A stretch of DNA of 64,000 bases from CAG-273 sp963929915 (GTDB lineage Bacteria; Bacillota; Clostridia; TANB77; CAG-508). The stretch is taken from assembly GCA_963929915.1 (NCBI GenBank), contig CAWVJY010000008.1, positions 186,001 through 250,000 of the forward strand, given 5' to 3'. Made by a program: the position numbers and the translations under genes. Positions within the stretch are counted from its first letter, which is position 1; the number at the start of each line of letters is the position of its first letter. Below the pieces are notes generated by a model. The model searched no databases. It was not told the origin of the DNA and saw only the letters and a list, made by a program, of their open reading frames with translations. Positions 35,669-43,546 of the stretch are shown piece by piece.

Positions 35669-36115
35669 TTAGCTTAAAAATAAAGTAGCAATAATGCCAA
35701 TAATAACAGAAGCAGAAATACCAAATACTAAAACAGGTCCTGCTACTGTAAACATTTTTCCTCCCACTCCCATTACATAACCTTCTGATTTATATTCAAT
35801 AGCAGGAGAAACAATAGAGTTAGCAAATCCTGTAATTGGAATTAAAGAACCTGCACCTGCAAACTTTCCTATTTTATTAAAAATATTAAGCCCCGTTAAA
35901 ATAGCAGAAATTGCAATTAATACAATAGATACTATTGTAGAAGCTTGTGTTTGGTCCATCCCTTTATACATACAAAAATCCATAATTAATTGACCTATTG
36001 TACAAATAAGACCTCCAACCCAAAAGGCGTTAAAACAATTTTTTAGAATAGGAGAATTAGGAGATTTCTTATCAACATAGTCGCTATATTCTTTTTTAGT
36101 TTCTAATGGTTTCAT
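35669..36115 (-). CDS. spoVAC: Stage V sporulation protein AC
   Basis: The 148-residue SpoVAC is a mechanosensitive membrane subunit of the SpoVA channel. It shows the N-terminal KKEYSDYVDKKSPNSPILKNC segment, then GGLICTIGQL, and GAGSLIPITGFANSIVSPAIE before two C-terminal helices. It is the first spoVA gene here, and homologues spoVAA/AB are absent, as in many Clostridia. The dodecin gene lies 70 bp upstream on the same strand. Confidence 0.95.
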   Translation of the reverse strand: MKPLETKKEYSDYVDKKSPNSPILKNCFNAFWVGGLICTIGQLIMDFCMYKGMDQTQASTIVSIVLIAISAILTGLNIFNKIGKFAGAGSLIPITGFANSIVSPAIEYKSEGYVMGVGGKMFTVAGPVLVFGISASVIIGIIATLFLS

Positions 36116-36185
36116 TTTTCATTTTCCTTTCCTTTTATATTTATTATTTATTTTTTATTTTTACCATAATTTAGCTTTTATACGT

Positions 36186-36398
36186 TTAATCTCTATCTCT
36201 ATCAATAACAAAAGATAAATCTAAATCTACAAAATATTCTACCAATTTTTTGCCCTCAATTTTAGCTCTTTGTTCTACAATTTTTACAGAAGACAGATAA
36301 TCAATTGTTTTAGAAGCTTCTGCAACAGCTTGTACAACTGCATCTTTCCAAGATACTGTAGAAGTACCTGTAATCATTAAATGTTTTTCTATTCCCAT
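36186..36398 (-). CDS. Dodecin family flavin-binding protein
   Basis: This 70-residue protein matches dodecin: GTSTVSWKDAVVQAVAEASKTIDYLSSVKIVEQRAKIEGKKLVEYFVDLDLSF. Dodecins form 12-subunit shells that store flavins or CoA. It is on the same strand as spoVAC-AD-AE and could share their forespore expression, but no sigma-G promoter was confirmed. Confidence 0.9.
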   Translation of the reverse strand: MGIEKHLMITGTSTVSWKDAVVQAVAEASKTIDYLSSVKIVEQRAKIEGKKLVEYFVDLDLSFVIDRDRD

Positions 36399-36624
36399 TT
36401 TTTAATAACCTCCATTTCGTTTTTGCTAATGTTAGCTTTTCCAAAAAAATAGAATTTATACAAAAATTAGAAAGTTTGTTACAATTACATAAAAATAATT
36501 GAAAAATGAGAAAACTAAATTTTTGTAAAAAAATAATTTCTTAAAATCTTGCAAATAGTATTCACGAAAAATAAAATTTATGATATAGTGAAAAAGAAAA
36601 AAATTTAAGGAGAAAAGTAATAAA

Positions 36625-38412
36625 ATGGGAAAACATGATAAAAGTGAAAAAATAGAAAAAACAGAGAATATAGACTTAGAAAATAAAAATCATTTTGTAA
36701 ATAGAACAAAAGCGAAAAAGACACAAAAAACTGAAAAAAGAAAATCAAAAATTGTTTTAAAAATAATAATCGTAGCCATTTTTTTAGCACTAGTAATTGG
36801 TGTTCTTTATTTAGCAAGCAATAATTATATTAGAGATGATATAACAGATAGAACTAATTTAATTATCAATAATGGTAATGTTACTACTAGCTTGCAAAAA
36901 GATGTTTATGTACAAGATGGAATTGTATATTTATCACAACCAGATATAGACAACTTTTTTGACCATAGTGTTACCTATGACGAAAATTATGACCAAATCA
37001 TTACTTGTTCTGAAAAGAAAGTTGCCGTATTACCAATAGAAAAAAATCAAATACAAGTGAATAGCTCTAATGTAACCATAAAGGGAGGAGCTATTCAAAA
37101 AGACGATACTTACTATATACCTATTTCTGAATTGGGAGATGTTTATAATATACAAACTACTTATTTAGCAGAAAATAATGTTGTTACCATAGATTCTTTA
37201 GATAGAGAATGTTCTATAGCAACAATTGCTAAAAATAGTTCTATTAAATATAAGCCAACGGTTTTCTCTAGAACAGTGGCAAAAGTAGAGCAGGGGGAAA
37301 GTGTTACCATTGCAAATCGTAGTGAATATCCAGTGCCAGATGGTTGGACAAGAGTTAGAACCCAAAATGGAACATTAGGATATATTCAAAACAATAAAAT
37401 GGGTACAATTAATCAAATTCGTGAAACCATTGAAACTGAACCTAAAATAGAAGGAACTGTTAGTTTAGTTTGGGATTATTTTTCACAGTATTATACTGCA
37501 CCAGATAGAAGCGGTACAACCATAGAAGGAGTAAATGTAGTATCTCCAACCTTCTTTAGATTAGAACAGGCAGGCAAAGGAAACGTTTTAACAAATGTAG
37601 GAGAAGACGGAGAAAATTATATTGCTTGGGCACATGAACAAAATTATCAAGTTTGGCCAATGTTATCAAATGAATCTTTAAATGATACTACTTCTGAAAT
37701 TTTAAGAGACTATAAATTAAGAGAATCTTTAATTAACCAAATTGTACAATATATTGTGCAATATAACTTAGATGGTATTAATATAGATTTTGAAAATATG
37801 TATGAGGCAGATAAAGATTATTTTTCTCGTTTCTTAATAGAATTAGAACCACGTTTAAATGAAATAGGAGCAGTATTATCGGTAGATGTAACAGCACCTG
37901 ATGGAGCACCAAATTGGTCACTATGTTATGATAGATATACCATTGGAAGAGTAGCAGATTTTATTATCTTTATGGGATATGACCAATATGGAGTATCTTC
38001 TACAGAAGCAGGAACAACAGCAGGTTGTGATTGGGTAGAAGTAAATATTACTAAATTTTTAGGTCAAGAGGGAGTACCTGCAGAAAAATTAATTTTAGGA
38101 ATGCCATTTTATACTAGATTTTGGGAAGAACAAAATGGAGAGCTTATTTCTAAAGATACCGTTAATATGAATAGAATTGATAATTTGCTACCAAGCAATG
38201 TAGAAAAGAAGTGGGATGAAAACCTAAAACAATACTATGTAGAATATGAAGATAATGGTGTTACTTGCAAAATGTGGATAGAAGATGAAACTTCTTTCAA
38301 AGCAAAATTAGATTTAGTAAAAGAATATAACTTAGCAGGAGCCGCTTACTGGACAAAAGGTATGGAAAAAGATTCTATTTGGGAAATTGTTGCAGAGACC
38401 TTAGGAACTTAA
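36625..38412 (+). CDS. Spore-type glycoside hydrolase family 18 protein with SH3-like and copper-amine-oxidase-N-like domains
   Basis: This membrane-anchored 595-residue protein probably cleaves cortex or cell-wall glycans. A basic N-terminus precedes a transmembrane helix (~48-68). Next come a stalk with an amine-oxidase-N-like repeat (~85-190), an SH3-like domain (~205-265, GWTRVRTQNGTLGYIQNN) and the GH18 barrel (~280-590). The barrel has the catalytic DGINIDFEN (the Glu is the acid), LSVDVTAPDG and IIFMGYDQYG. The layout is like YaaH/YdhD/CwlH-type spore proteins. AAGGAG lies 10 bp before the ATG. Confidence 0.85.
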   Translation: MGKHDKSEKIEKTENIDLENKNHFVNRTKAKKTQKTEKRKSKIVLKIIIVAIFLALVIGVLYLASNNYIRDDITDRTNLIINNGNVTTSLQKDVYVQDGIVYLSQPDIDNFFDHSVTYDENYDQIITCSEKKVAVLPIEKNQIQVNSSNVTIKGGAIQKDDTYYIPISELGDVYNIQTTYLAENNVVTIDSLDRECSIATIAKNSSIKYKPTVFSRTVAKVEQGESVTIANRSEYPVPDGWTRVRTQNGTLGYIQNNKMGTINQIRETIETEPKIEGTVSLVWDYFSQYYTAPDRSGTTIEGVNVVSPTFFRLEQAGKGNVLTNVGEDGENYIAWAHEQNYQVWPMLSNESLNDTTSEILRDYKLRESLINQIVQYIVQYNLDGINIDFENMYEADKDYFSRFLIELEPRLNEIGAVLSVDVTAPDGAPNWSLCYDRYTIGRVADFIIFMGYDQYGVSSTEAGTTAGCDWVEVNITKFLGQEGVPAEKLILGMPFYTRFWEEQNGELISKDTVNMNRIDNLLPSNVEKKWDENLKQYYVEYEDNGVTCKMWIEDETSFKAKLDLVKEYNLAGAAYWTKGMEKDSIWEIVAETLGT

Positions 38413-38648
38413 AGAAAACATATAAAAATTAAGTTAAAAATTGTAGAAATAGGACGTGATAATAAGTAATACACAATAAAAAATAAAGACTCATTAAAAA
38501 AGAAGAAATATTTTTAATAAAAAAGTGATAAACCAAAATTGCTTTCATATAATGTAGAACAAGCTATTCATAAATTTAAATTAAAAAATATATAGATCTT
38601 TTCAATTATTTAAAGATGGATATATAGCAAATAGAATGAGGTGATTTT

Positions 38649-39653
38649 TTGCTTGCCTACTTAAAACTAAAAAACACAAATGAAGAGTTATATGAAAGCG
38701 ATTATTTAAAAAGTTTAAAACAGAAAAATTCCTACTTTTCTAAATTACAATATTTTCTTTGTTTCTTCTTTTTTGAAATGGTAGTATGGCTAAAATATAT
38801 AACAAATAGTATTACAGTAAAACAAATTCAAGGAGGAATTTTATTCATTCTTCCTTTTTCTATTGCAAAATGTGATGCAAAGCTACCGAAAGCTATGGAA
38901 CATGTGCAAAAACTGATAAAAAGATACCAAATTACAAGCATAGTATTGGCAGAAGAACTAAAAAAGTGTAGCTATTTTTCAGAAAAAGAGAATATTTTTC
39001 AAAAACAAGTTCATATTATAGATGGAAAAGGACTAATGCCATATTTATTAAAAGAAATCATAGAATATATTTTACAAATTCAACAAAAACCGATAGAATT
39101 AGAGGACATATATCTTTGTATGAAGCAAAATAGTAAAATTTATTTAGATAATATTTATTATTTAGCTCATTATTTTAAAACTGTGAATATTATTACACCT
39201 AATATAAATACCTTTCAAAAAATAGCAGATAAGATAGAAGAAAAAGAAAATATAGTAATAACAGTAAGTAACAATAAAAAGAAAAGCTTAAAAAGGGCTA
39301 GAATCATTGTTAATTTTGATTTCGAAGAAAAAGAATTCAAAAAATATACTATTTTTAGAAGAGCTATTTTAATTACATTAAACAATTCTAATCCATATGA
39401 GAGTATTGGATTTGACGGAATTCAAATTAGACATATTGGAGTAGATATGGGGAAAGAACTCAAGGACTTTTTTAGTAAATATCATCTTTTAGAAACTTGT
39501 TCTTTAACTTCTTTATGTGAAAGTCTTATTAATAGTAAACAAGAATTTTTGCAAGTAAAAAAGCAACTAGAAAAAGAAGAAATAGAGGTAGTAAAGCTAT
39601 ATGGAATAAAAGGAGAAATAGAAAAAAAGCAATATTTAGATATGGCAAGTTAA
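38649..39653 (+). CDS. Hypothetical protein, possible Rossmann-like fold
   Basis: This 334-residue protein is not recognised. It starts at TTG 38649 behind GAGGTG. A hydrophobic stretch lies at ~36-50. The middle (~150-250) alternates strands and helices (NIYYLAHYFKTVNIITPN, ARIIVNFDFEE) in a way that suggests a nucleotide- or NAD-binding fold, without a clear GxGxxG. It ends with an acidic helical tail. It lies 245 bp upstream of greA on the same strand. Its function is unknown. Confidence 0.6.
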   Translation: MLAYLKLKNTNEELYESDYLKSLKQKNSYFSKLQYFLCFFFFEMVVWLKYITNSITVKQIQGGILFILPFSIAKCDAKLPKAMEHVQKLIKRYQITSIVLAEELKKCSYFSEKENIFQKQVHIIDGKGLMPYLLKEIIEYILQIQQKPIELEDIYLCMKQNSKIYLDNIYYLAHYFKTVNIITPNINTFQKIADKIEEKENIVITVSNNKKKSLKRARIIVNFDFEEKEFKKYTIFRRAILITLNNSNPYESIGFDGIQIRHIGVDMGKELKDFFSKYHLLETCSLTSLCESLINSKQEFLQVKKQLEKEEIEVVKLYGIKGEIEKKQYLDMAS

Positions 39654-39744
39654 AATAAGACTTTAAATATAAGCAAAAATATAGATTCTATTTGAAAATG
39701 TCAAAGAAAATTTATTTTAAAAAGTAAATTTATTGTGAAAAAGA

Positions 39745-39773
39745 TTGACAAAAATTAGAAAATCGAGTATAGT
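39745..39773 (+). promoter_or_regulatory. Promoter of greA
   Basis: TTGACA (39745-39750) is separated by 17 bp from TATAGT (39768-39773). Confidence 0.8.
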
Positions 39774-39789
39774 ATAAAAGGTTTTTATC

Positions 39790-39820
39790 GCAACAAATTA
39801 TATTTTTTATAATTTGTTGC
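39790..39820 (+). promoter_or_regulatory. Hairpin in the greA leader
   Basis: A perfect 12-bp stem GCAACAAATTAT/ATAATTTGTTGC with a 7-nt loop sits about 10 nt after the expected start of transcription and 78 nt before the ATG. It may act as an attenuator or protect the 5' end. greA leaders elsewhere make small RNAs. Confidence 0.55.
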
Positions 39821-39897
39821 AATTCGTTTTATTATATAGGAAAAACCAACCTTTTTACCTATATATAACTTATCAAAAGCAAAAGGAGGTAAGACAA

Positions 39898-40374
39898 ATG
39901 GAAGAAAAAGAAGTACTGCTAACCAAAGAAGGATATGAAAAATTAGAACAAGAATTAGATGAATTGAAAACAACAAAAAGAGCTGAAATAGCAGAGAGAA
40001 TAAAAGTTGCATTAGGTTTTGGAGATTTATCTGAAAATTCTGAATATGACGAAGCTAAAAGTGCACAAGCAGAAAATGAAACAAAAATTGCAGAATTAGA
40101 AAACAAATTAAGATATGCTAAAATTATTGATGAGTCAGAAATAGATACCAAAACAGTGCAAGTAGGCAATACTGTAAAATTACTTGACATTGAATTTAAT
40201 GAAGAAGTAAGTTATACTTTGGTTGGCTCAACAGAAGTAGACTTAGCTCAAAATAAAATTTCCAATGAATCACCAATTGGAAGCGCTATTCTAGGTGCAA
40301 AAAAGAACCAAATTGTAGAAGTTCAAGCACCAGCAGGTGTGGTTCAATATAAAGTACTATCTATTACAAAATAA
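39898..40374 (+). CDS. greA: Transcription elongation factor GreA
   Basis: GreA rescues backtracked RNA polymerase by promoting transcript cleavage. The 158 residues contain the N-terminal coiled coil with the acidic tip GFGDLSENSEYDEAK and the C-terminal FKBP-like domain (SPIGSAILGAKKNQIVEVQAPAGVVQYKVLSI). AAAGGAGG lies 8 bp before the ATG at 39898. It is a single gene with its own promoter and a leader hairpin; dispersed element copy 4 follows it. Confidence 0.96.
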   Translation: MEEKEVLLTKEGYEKLEQELDELKTTKRAEIAERIKVALGFGDLSENSEYDEAKSAQAENETKIAELENKLRYAKIIDESEIDTKTVQVGNTVKLLDIEFNEEVSYTLVGSTEVDLAQNKISNESPIGSAILGAKKNQIVEVQAPAGVVQYKVLSITK

Positions 40375-40434
40375 ATAGTATTAAAAAAGTAAACTAGAAT
40401 AAGTTGTCTTAAAAGTAATAATATATAATCAAAG

Positions 40435-40566
40435 TATAATAATTGTCTTTATCAATTTTTAAACCTTTCCCCTTTTGGACAGCTGTAACTCGGCATAAAT
40501 GCCTCGAACAGCTGTCACAATGGTCGCCCACGCAAGGCTTAAAAATCTCAAAAGACAATTATTATA
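40435..40566 (-). repeat. Dispersed hairpin element, copy 4
   Basis: The core is in reverse orientation (~40465-40540), with 16-bp perfect arms TATAATAATTGTCTTT (40435-40450) and AAAGACAATTATTATA (40551-40566). Weaker outer arms (AAGTTGTCTTAAAA near 40401, TTTTAGAACAACTT near 40592) add a second stem. It lies between convergent greA and deoD. Confidence 0.9.
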
Positions 40567-40629
40567 TTTTTATAAAAATAAAATTATTTCATTTTAGAAC
40601 AACTTCTTCTTTTTTTCTATAGATTTGTT

Positions 40630-41349
40630 TTATAATTTTATAGCACTTTCTAAAGCTAACACAATCATATTATTTAAAGACTTTTCTCTTTCTTCTGAAG
40701 TGCTTTCTTGTTTGGTATAATAAGAATCTACAACAGTTAGCAAACAAGAAGCTTTTTTTCCTAATTGATGAGCAATATAAAATAAAGCAAAAGCCTCCAT
40801 TTCACAAGCAATAATATTTAATTCTTTTGGAAAACGATTAATAAATGCAGGAATATCTGGAAGATAACCGTCAAAACAATCATTACACAAAGTATTTCCT
40901 TTTATATATGGCATAGCAATTTCTTTAGCGGTTTGTTCTATTAGGTCATTTAAAAAAGCATTAGATCCCATTAAATGGCAATCATCTTCTTTCCATTCAT
41001 AGGCAAAATTACCTTCTGTATAAGACTTATCTACTAAAATGGTGTCAAATAATTTTAAATCCTTGTTATAACTACCACAAGAACCAATACGAATCATATT
41101 TTCTACCCCATAAAATTGAAATAGTTCATAACAATAAATTCCCATACTTGGCATACCCATACCAGAGGAAAAAACAGTAATCTCTTTTCCTTTATAAGTA
41201 CCTGTATATGCTAACATATTGCGCACCGTGTTTACTAACCTAGCATTTTCTAAAAAGTTTTCGGCAATATATTTAGCACGAAGCGGATCACCTGGAATTA
41301 ATACTGTTTTGGCAATATCTTCTTTTTTGGCATTACAATGAATTGACAT
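40630..41349 (-). CDS. deoD: Purine-nucleoside phosphorylase DeoD
   Basis: This enzyme splits purine nucleosides with phosphate. The 239 residues show PGDPLRAKYIAENFL (phosphate site), SSGMGMPSMGIY, IRIGSCGSY, and CEMEAFALFYIAH, all typical of the hexameric DeoD type. The length is normal. It stands alone, with a ribosome site AGGAGG before the ATG at 41349. Confidence 0.96.
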   Translation of the reverse strand: MSIHCNAKKEDIAKTVLIPGDPLRAKYIAENFLENARLVNTVRNMLAYTGTYKGKEITVFSSGMGMPSMGIYCYELFQFYGVENMIRIGSCGSYNKDLKLFDTILVDKSYTEGNFAYEWKEDDCHLMGSNAFLNDLIEQTAKEIAMPYIKGNTLCNDCFDGYLPDIPAFINRFPKELNIIACEMEAFALFYIAHQLGKKASCLLTVVDSYYTKQESTSEEREKSLNNMIVLALESAIKL

Positions 41350-41483
41350 ATATATGTCCTCCTTTTATAATAGTTAAATTTTTAATAAAGACATTATATA
41401 AAAACAATTAAAAAAAAGCAATGTGTAATTAGTTGATAAAAATAATAAAATATGGTACACTAATTACAGAGGAGGGGATTAAG

Positions 41484-41882
41484 ATTAGTGATTTTGATAA
41501 AATAGAATATTGGCTAGAGTTGGCTATTTATGATTTAGAAACAGCTAAAGCAATGTTAAAAAGTAAAAGATATTTATATGTTGGATTTATGTGTAATCAA
41601 GTAATTGAAAAAATGTTTAAGGCGTATTATATAAAAGTAAAAAATGAACCTCCACCATATACACATAAATTAATTAGATTAGCAGAAGAAAGCAATCTTT
41701 ATAAAAAAATGACTGAACAGCAAAAAGATTTTTTAGACTTAATAGCACCACTAAATATAGAAGCAAGATATCCTACACAAAAACAAGAAATATTTGAAGC
41801 GCTAAATAAAAAGAAATGTAAGCAAATTATAGATGAAACAGAGGAGATGATATTATGGATAAAACAAAAGTTAAAAATTTAG
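41484..41882 (+). CDS. HEPN-domain protein (toxin partner of MNT), probable ATT start
   Basis: The HEPN domain begins SDFDKIEYWLELAIYDLETAKAMLKSKRY and continues through GFMCNQVIEKMFKAYYIK to a C-terminal helix. The usual R-x4-6-H RNase motif is not clearly present. No ATG, GTG or TTG lies between the GGAGGGG site and the conserved start; ATT at 41484 (8 nt after GGAGG) fits the family N-terminus. The longer frame from a TTG at 41433 overlaps a likely promoter (TTGATA-17-TACACT). It overlaps the MNT gene by 28 bp, the standard HEPN-MNT arrangement. Confidence 0.75.
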   Translation: MSDFDKIEYWLELAIYDLETAKAMLKSKRYLYVGFMCNQVIEKMFKAYYIKVKNEPPPYTHKLIRLAEESNLYKKMTEQQKDFLDLIAPLNIEARYPTQKQEIFEALNKKKCKQIIDETEEMILWIKQKLKI

Positions 41883-42169
41883 TTGAAGAATATGCTAAAC
41901 TTGTTGTAAAAAATATGATTGTGAATAAAATAATCTTATATGGTTCTTATGCAAGAGGAGATTATAGACAAGATAGTGATATTGATGTGGCAGTTGTAGT
42001 GCCAAAAAATAGTGTATCAAAAGATATTCTAGAAGATATGGCTAAATTGTTTAAATTAAGAAGAAATATATCTACAGATATCGAACCAGTATTACTTATA
42101 GATGGGGAAGATAAAAGTGGATTCTTAGAAAGTATTTCTAAATATGGAGAAATTATATACTCAAGGTAA
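41855..42169 (+). CDS. MNT-domain nucleotidyltransferase (antitoxin of a HEPN-MNT pair)
   Basis: This 104-residue minimal nucleotidyltransferase has the catalytic signature GSYARGDYRQDSDIDVAVVV, i.e. GSxxRG with the DxD metal ligands, plus a third acidic residue in TDIEPVLL. MNT antitoxins can AMPylate and silence their HEPN RNase partner, whose gene it overlaps by 28 bp. An IS30-family element is inserted 36 bp after its stop codon. Confidence 0.9.
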   Translation: MDKTKVKNLVEEYAKLVVKNMIVNKIILYGSYARGDYRQDSDIDVAVVVPKNSVSKDILEDMAKLFKLRRNISTDIEPVLLIDGEDKSGFLESISKYGEIIYSR

Positions 42170-42205
42170 TTTAGGAAAAATTGACAACCGCTTTTCAATA
42201 ATATT

Positions 42206-43400
42206 TATAAATGGTAAAATTAAATTACCGTTTTAAGATAAATAAAAAGACACATAATTAAAACTTATGATACAATGTTGGTGTCGAATCAAACATTGAA
42301 AGGAAGAATTAATTATGTGTCAAGAAAATAATACCACAAAAAGTAGAAAAGGTAAACACTTAGAATATAGTGAAAGACAATCAATAGAAAGATGGTGGAA
42401 TAGAGATAAACGTACAAAACTTGAAATAGCTGAACTTTTAGATAGAACAGAAAAGACAATAAGGAATGAAATAAAAAGAGGATTAGTAAAAAATCTAACA
42501 ACGGAATTAATTGAAATATGGGTATATAGTGCAGATGTAGCACAGCAAAAATATGAATATTATTTAAAAGCAAAAGGACCAAAGTTAAAAATAGATAATG
42601 ATTATGAATTAAAAGAATATGTTGAAAAAGCTATAAAAGAAGATAAAAAGTCACCAGAAGTAATAGCAAAAGAGATAAAAACAATGAATTTTAAAACAAA
42701 AATGTGTGCAAGAACAATTAGAAATAATATATATGCAGGAGATATTTATGATATAAAATCAAGCGATATGATTTACAACAAAGAATATAAGGAAAAAAAT
42801 AAAGAAAAGACAGTATGCGAAAAAGTACCAGCAGAAAAGAGTATAGATTATAGACCAGAAGAAGCTAATAGTAGAGAAATATATGGACATTGGGAAGGAG
42901 ATTTAGTAATAGGAACTAAAAAAAGAGGTTCAGTATTATTTACTTTAACTGAAAGAAAGACAAGGGAAGAAATAATCGTAAAGCTACCCGGAAAGAAAGC
43001 AGAATATGTAGCAAAAGCATTAGATATAATAGAAAAGAAATATAAAAAAATATTTTATAATAAATTTAAAACTATAACTTTTGATAATGGTGGAGAATTT
43101 AGAAATTGGAAGGCTTTAGAGAAATCTTATGATAATCGAAGAAAAAAGGCTAGAACACAAATATATTATGCCCATCCATATCGTTCAGGAGAACGAGGAA
43201 GTAATGAAAATGCTAATAGATTAATAAGAAGGTTTATACCAAAAGGAATTGATATAACACCAATATCAGAAGAATTTATACAAAAAATAGAAGATTGGAT
43301 AAATAATTATCCAAGAGCTATGTTTAATTATAAAAGTACCAACGAAATCTTAAGTGAAATTTGTGCATAATAAACCGGAAATTTATTATTGCCATTTATA
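42206..43400 (+). mobile_element. IS30-family insertion sequence with 14-bp target duplication
   Basis: The 1195-bp element has 30-bp terminal inverted repeats (42206-42235 and 43371-43400, 25 of 30 matching, starting TATAAATGG). It is flanked by perfect direct repeats TTTTCAATAATATT (42192-42205 and 43401-43414). It carries one transposase gene. Intact ends and duplication indicate a recent insertion. The right end is 26 bp from the pyrG -35 box. Confidence 0.92.
42315..43370 (+). CDS. IS30 family transposase
   Basis: The 351-residue protein has an N-terminal HTH (LEYSERQSIERWWNRDKRTKLEIAELLDRTEKTIRNEIKRG) and the IS30 DDE domain. DDE residues are seen in GHWEGDLVIGTK (D), TFDNGGEF (D) and GERGSNENANRLIRRFIPKG (E). 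It is full length and fills its element. A ribosome site GGAAG lies before the ATG at 42315. Confidence 0.95.
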   Translation: MCQENNTTKSRKGKHLEYSERQSIERWWNRDKRTKLEIAELLDRTEKTIRNEIKRGLVKNLTTELIEIWVYSADVAQQKYEYYLKAKGPKLKIDNDYELKEYVEKAIKEDKKSPEVIAKEIKTMNFKTKMCARTIRNNIYAGDIYDIKSSDMIYNKEYKEKNKEKTVCEKVPAEKSIDYRPEEANSREIYGHWEGDLVIGTKKRGSVLFTLTERKTREEIIVKLPGKKAEYVAKALDIIEKKYKKIFYNKFKTITFDNGGEFRNWKALEKSYDNRRKKARTQIYYAHPYRSGERGSNENANRLIRRFIPKGIDITPISEEFIQKIEDWINNYPRAMFNYKSTNEILSEICA

Positions 43401-43425
43401 TTTTCAATAATATTGAATAAAAATC

Positions 43426-43516
43426 TTGACAGAAAAAATAAATAAGTGTTAATATTAAAGTAATAGATTTAAAAAAAACCGAATTTTTAGGTTTGTTTTT
43501 TAAATCTATTTTTTTT
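43426..43516 (+). promoter_or_regulatory. pyrG promoter and leader attenuator
   Basis: TTGACA (43426-43431) and a TTAATA/TAATAT -10 (43449-43455) are followed by a long terminator. AGATTT with an A-tract and AACC (43465-43480) pairs with GGTT, a T-tract and AAATCT (43490-43507), then T8 from 43509, 30 bp before the pyrG ATG. Attenuation in response to CTP is known for Bacillus pyrG; whether the GGG-start mechanism applies here is unclear, since no GGG is seen at the expected start. Confidence 0.75.
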
Positions 43517-43546
43517 ATTTTACAGTATATTGGAGGAGGTAAAAAA

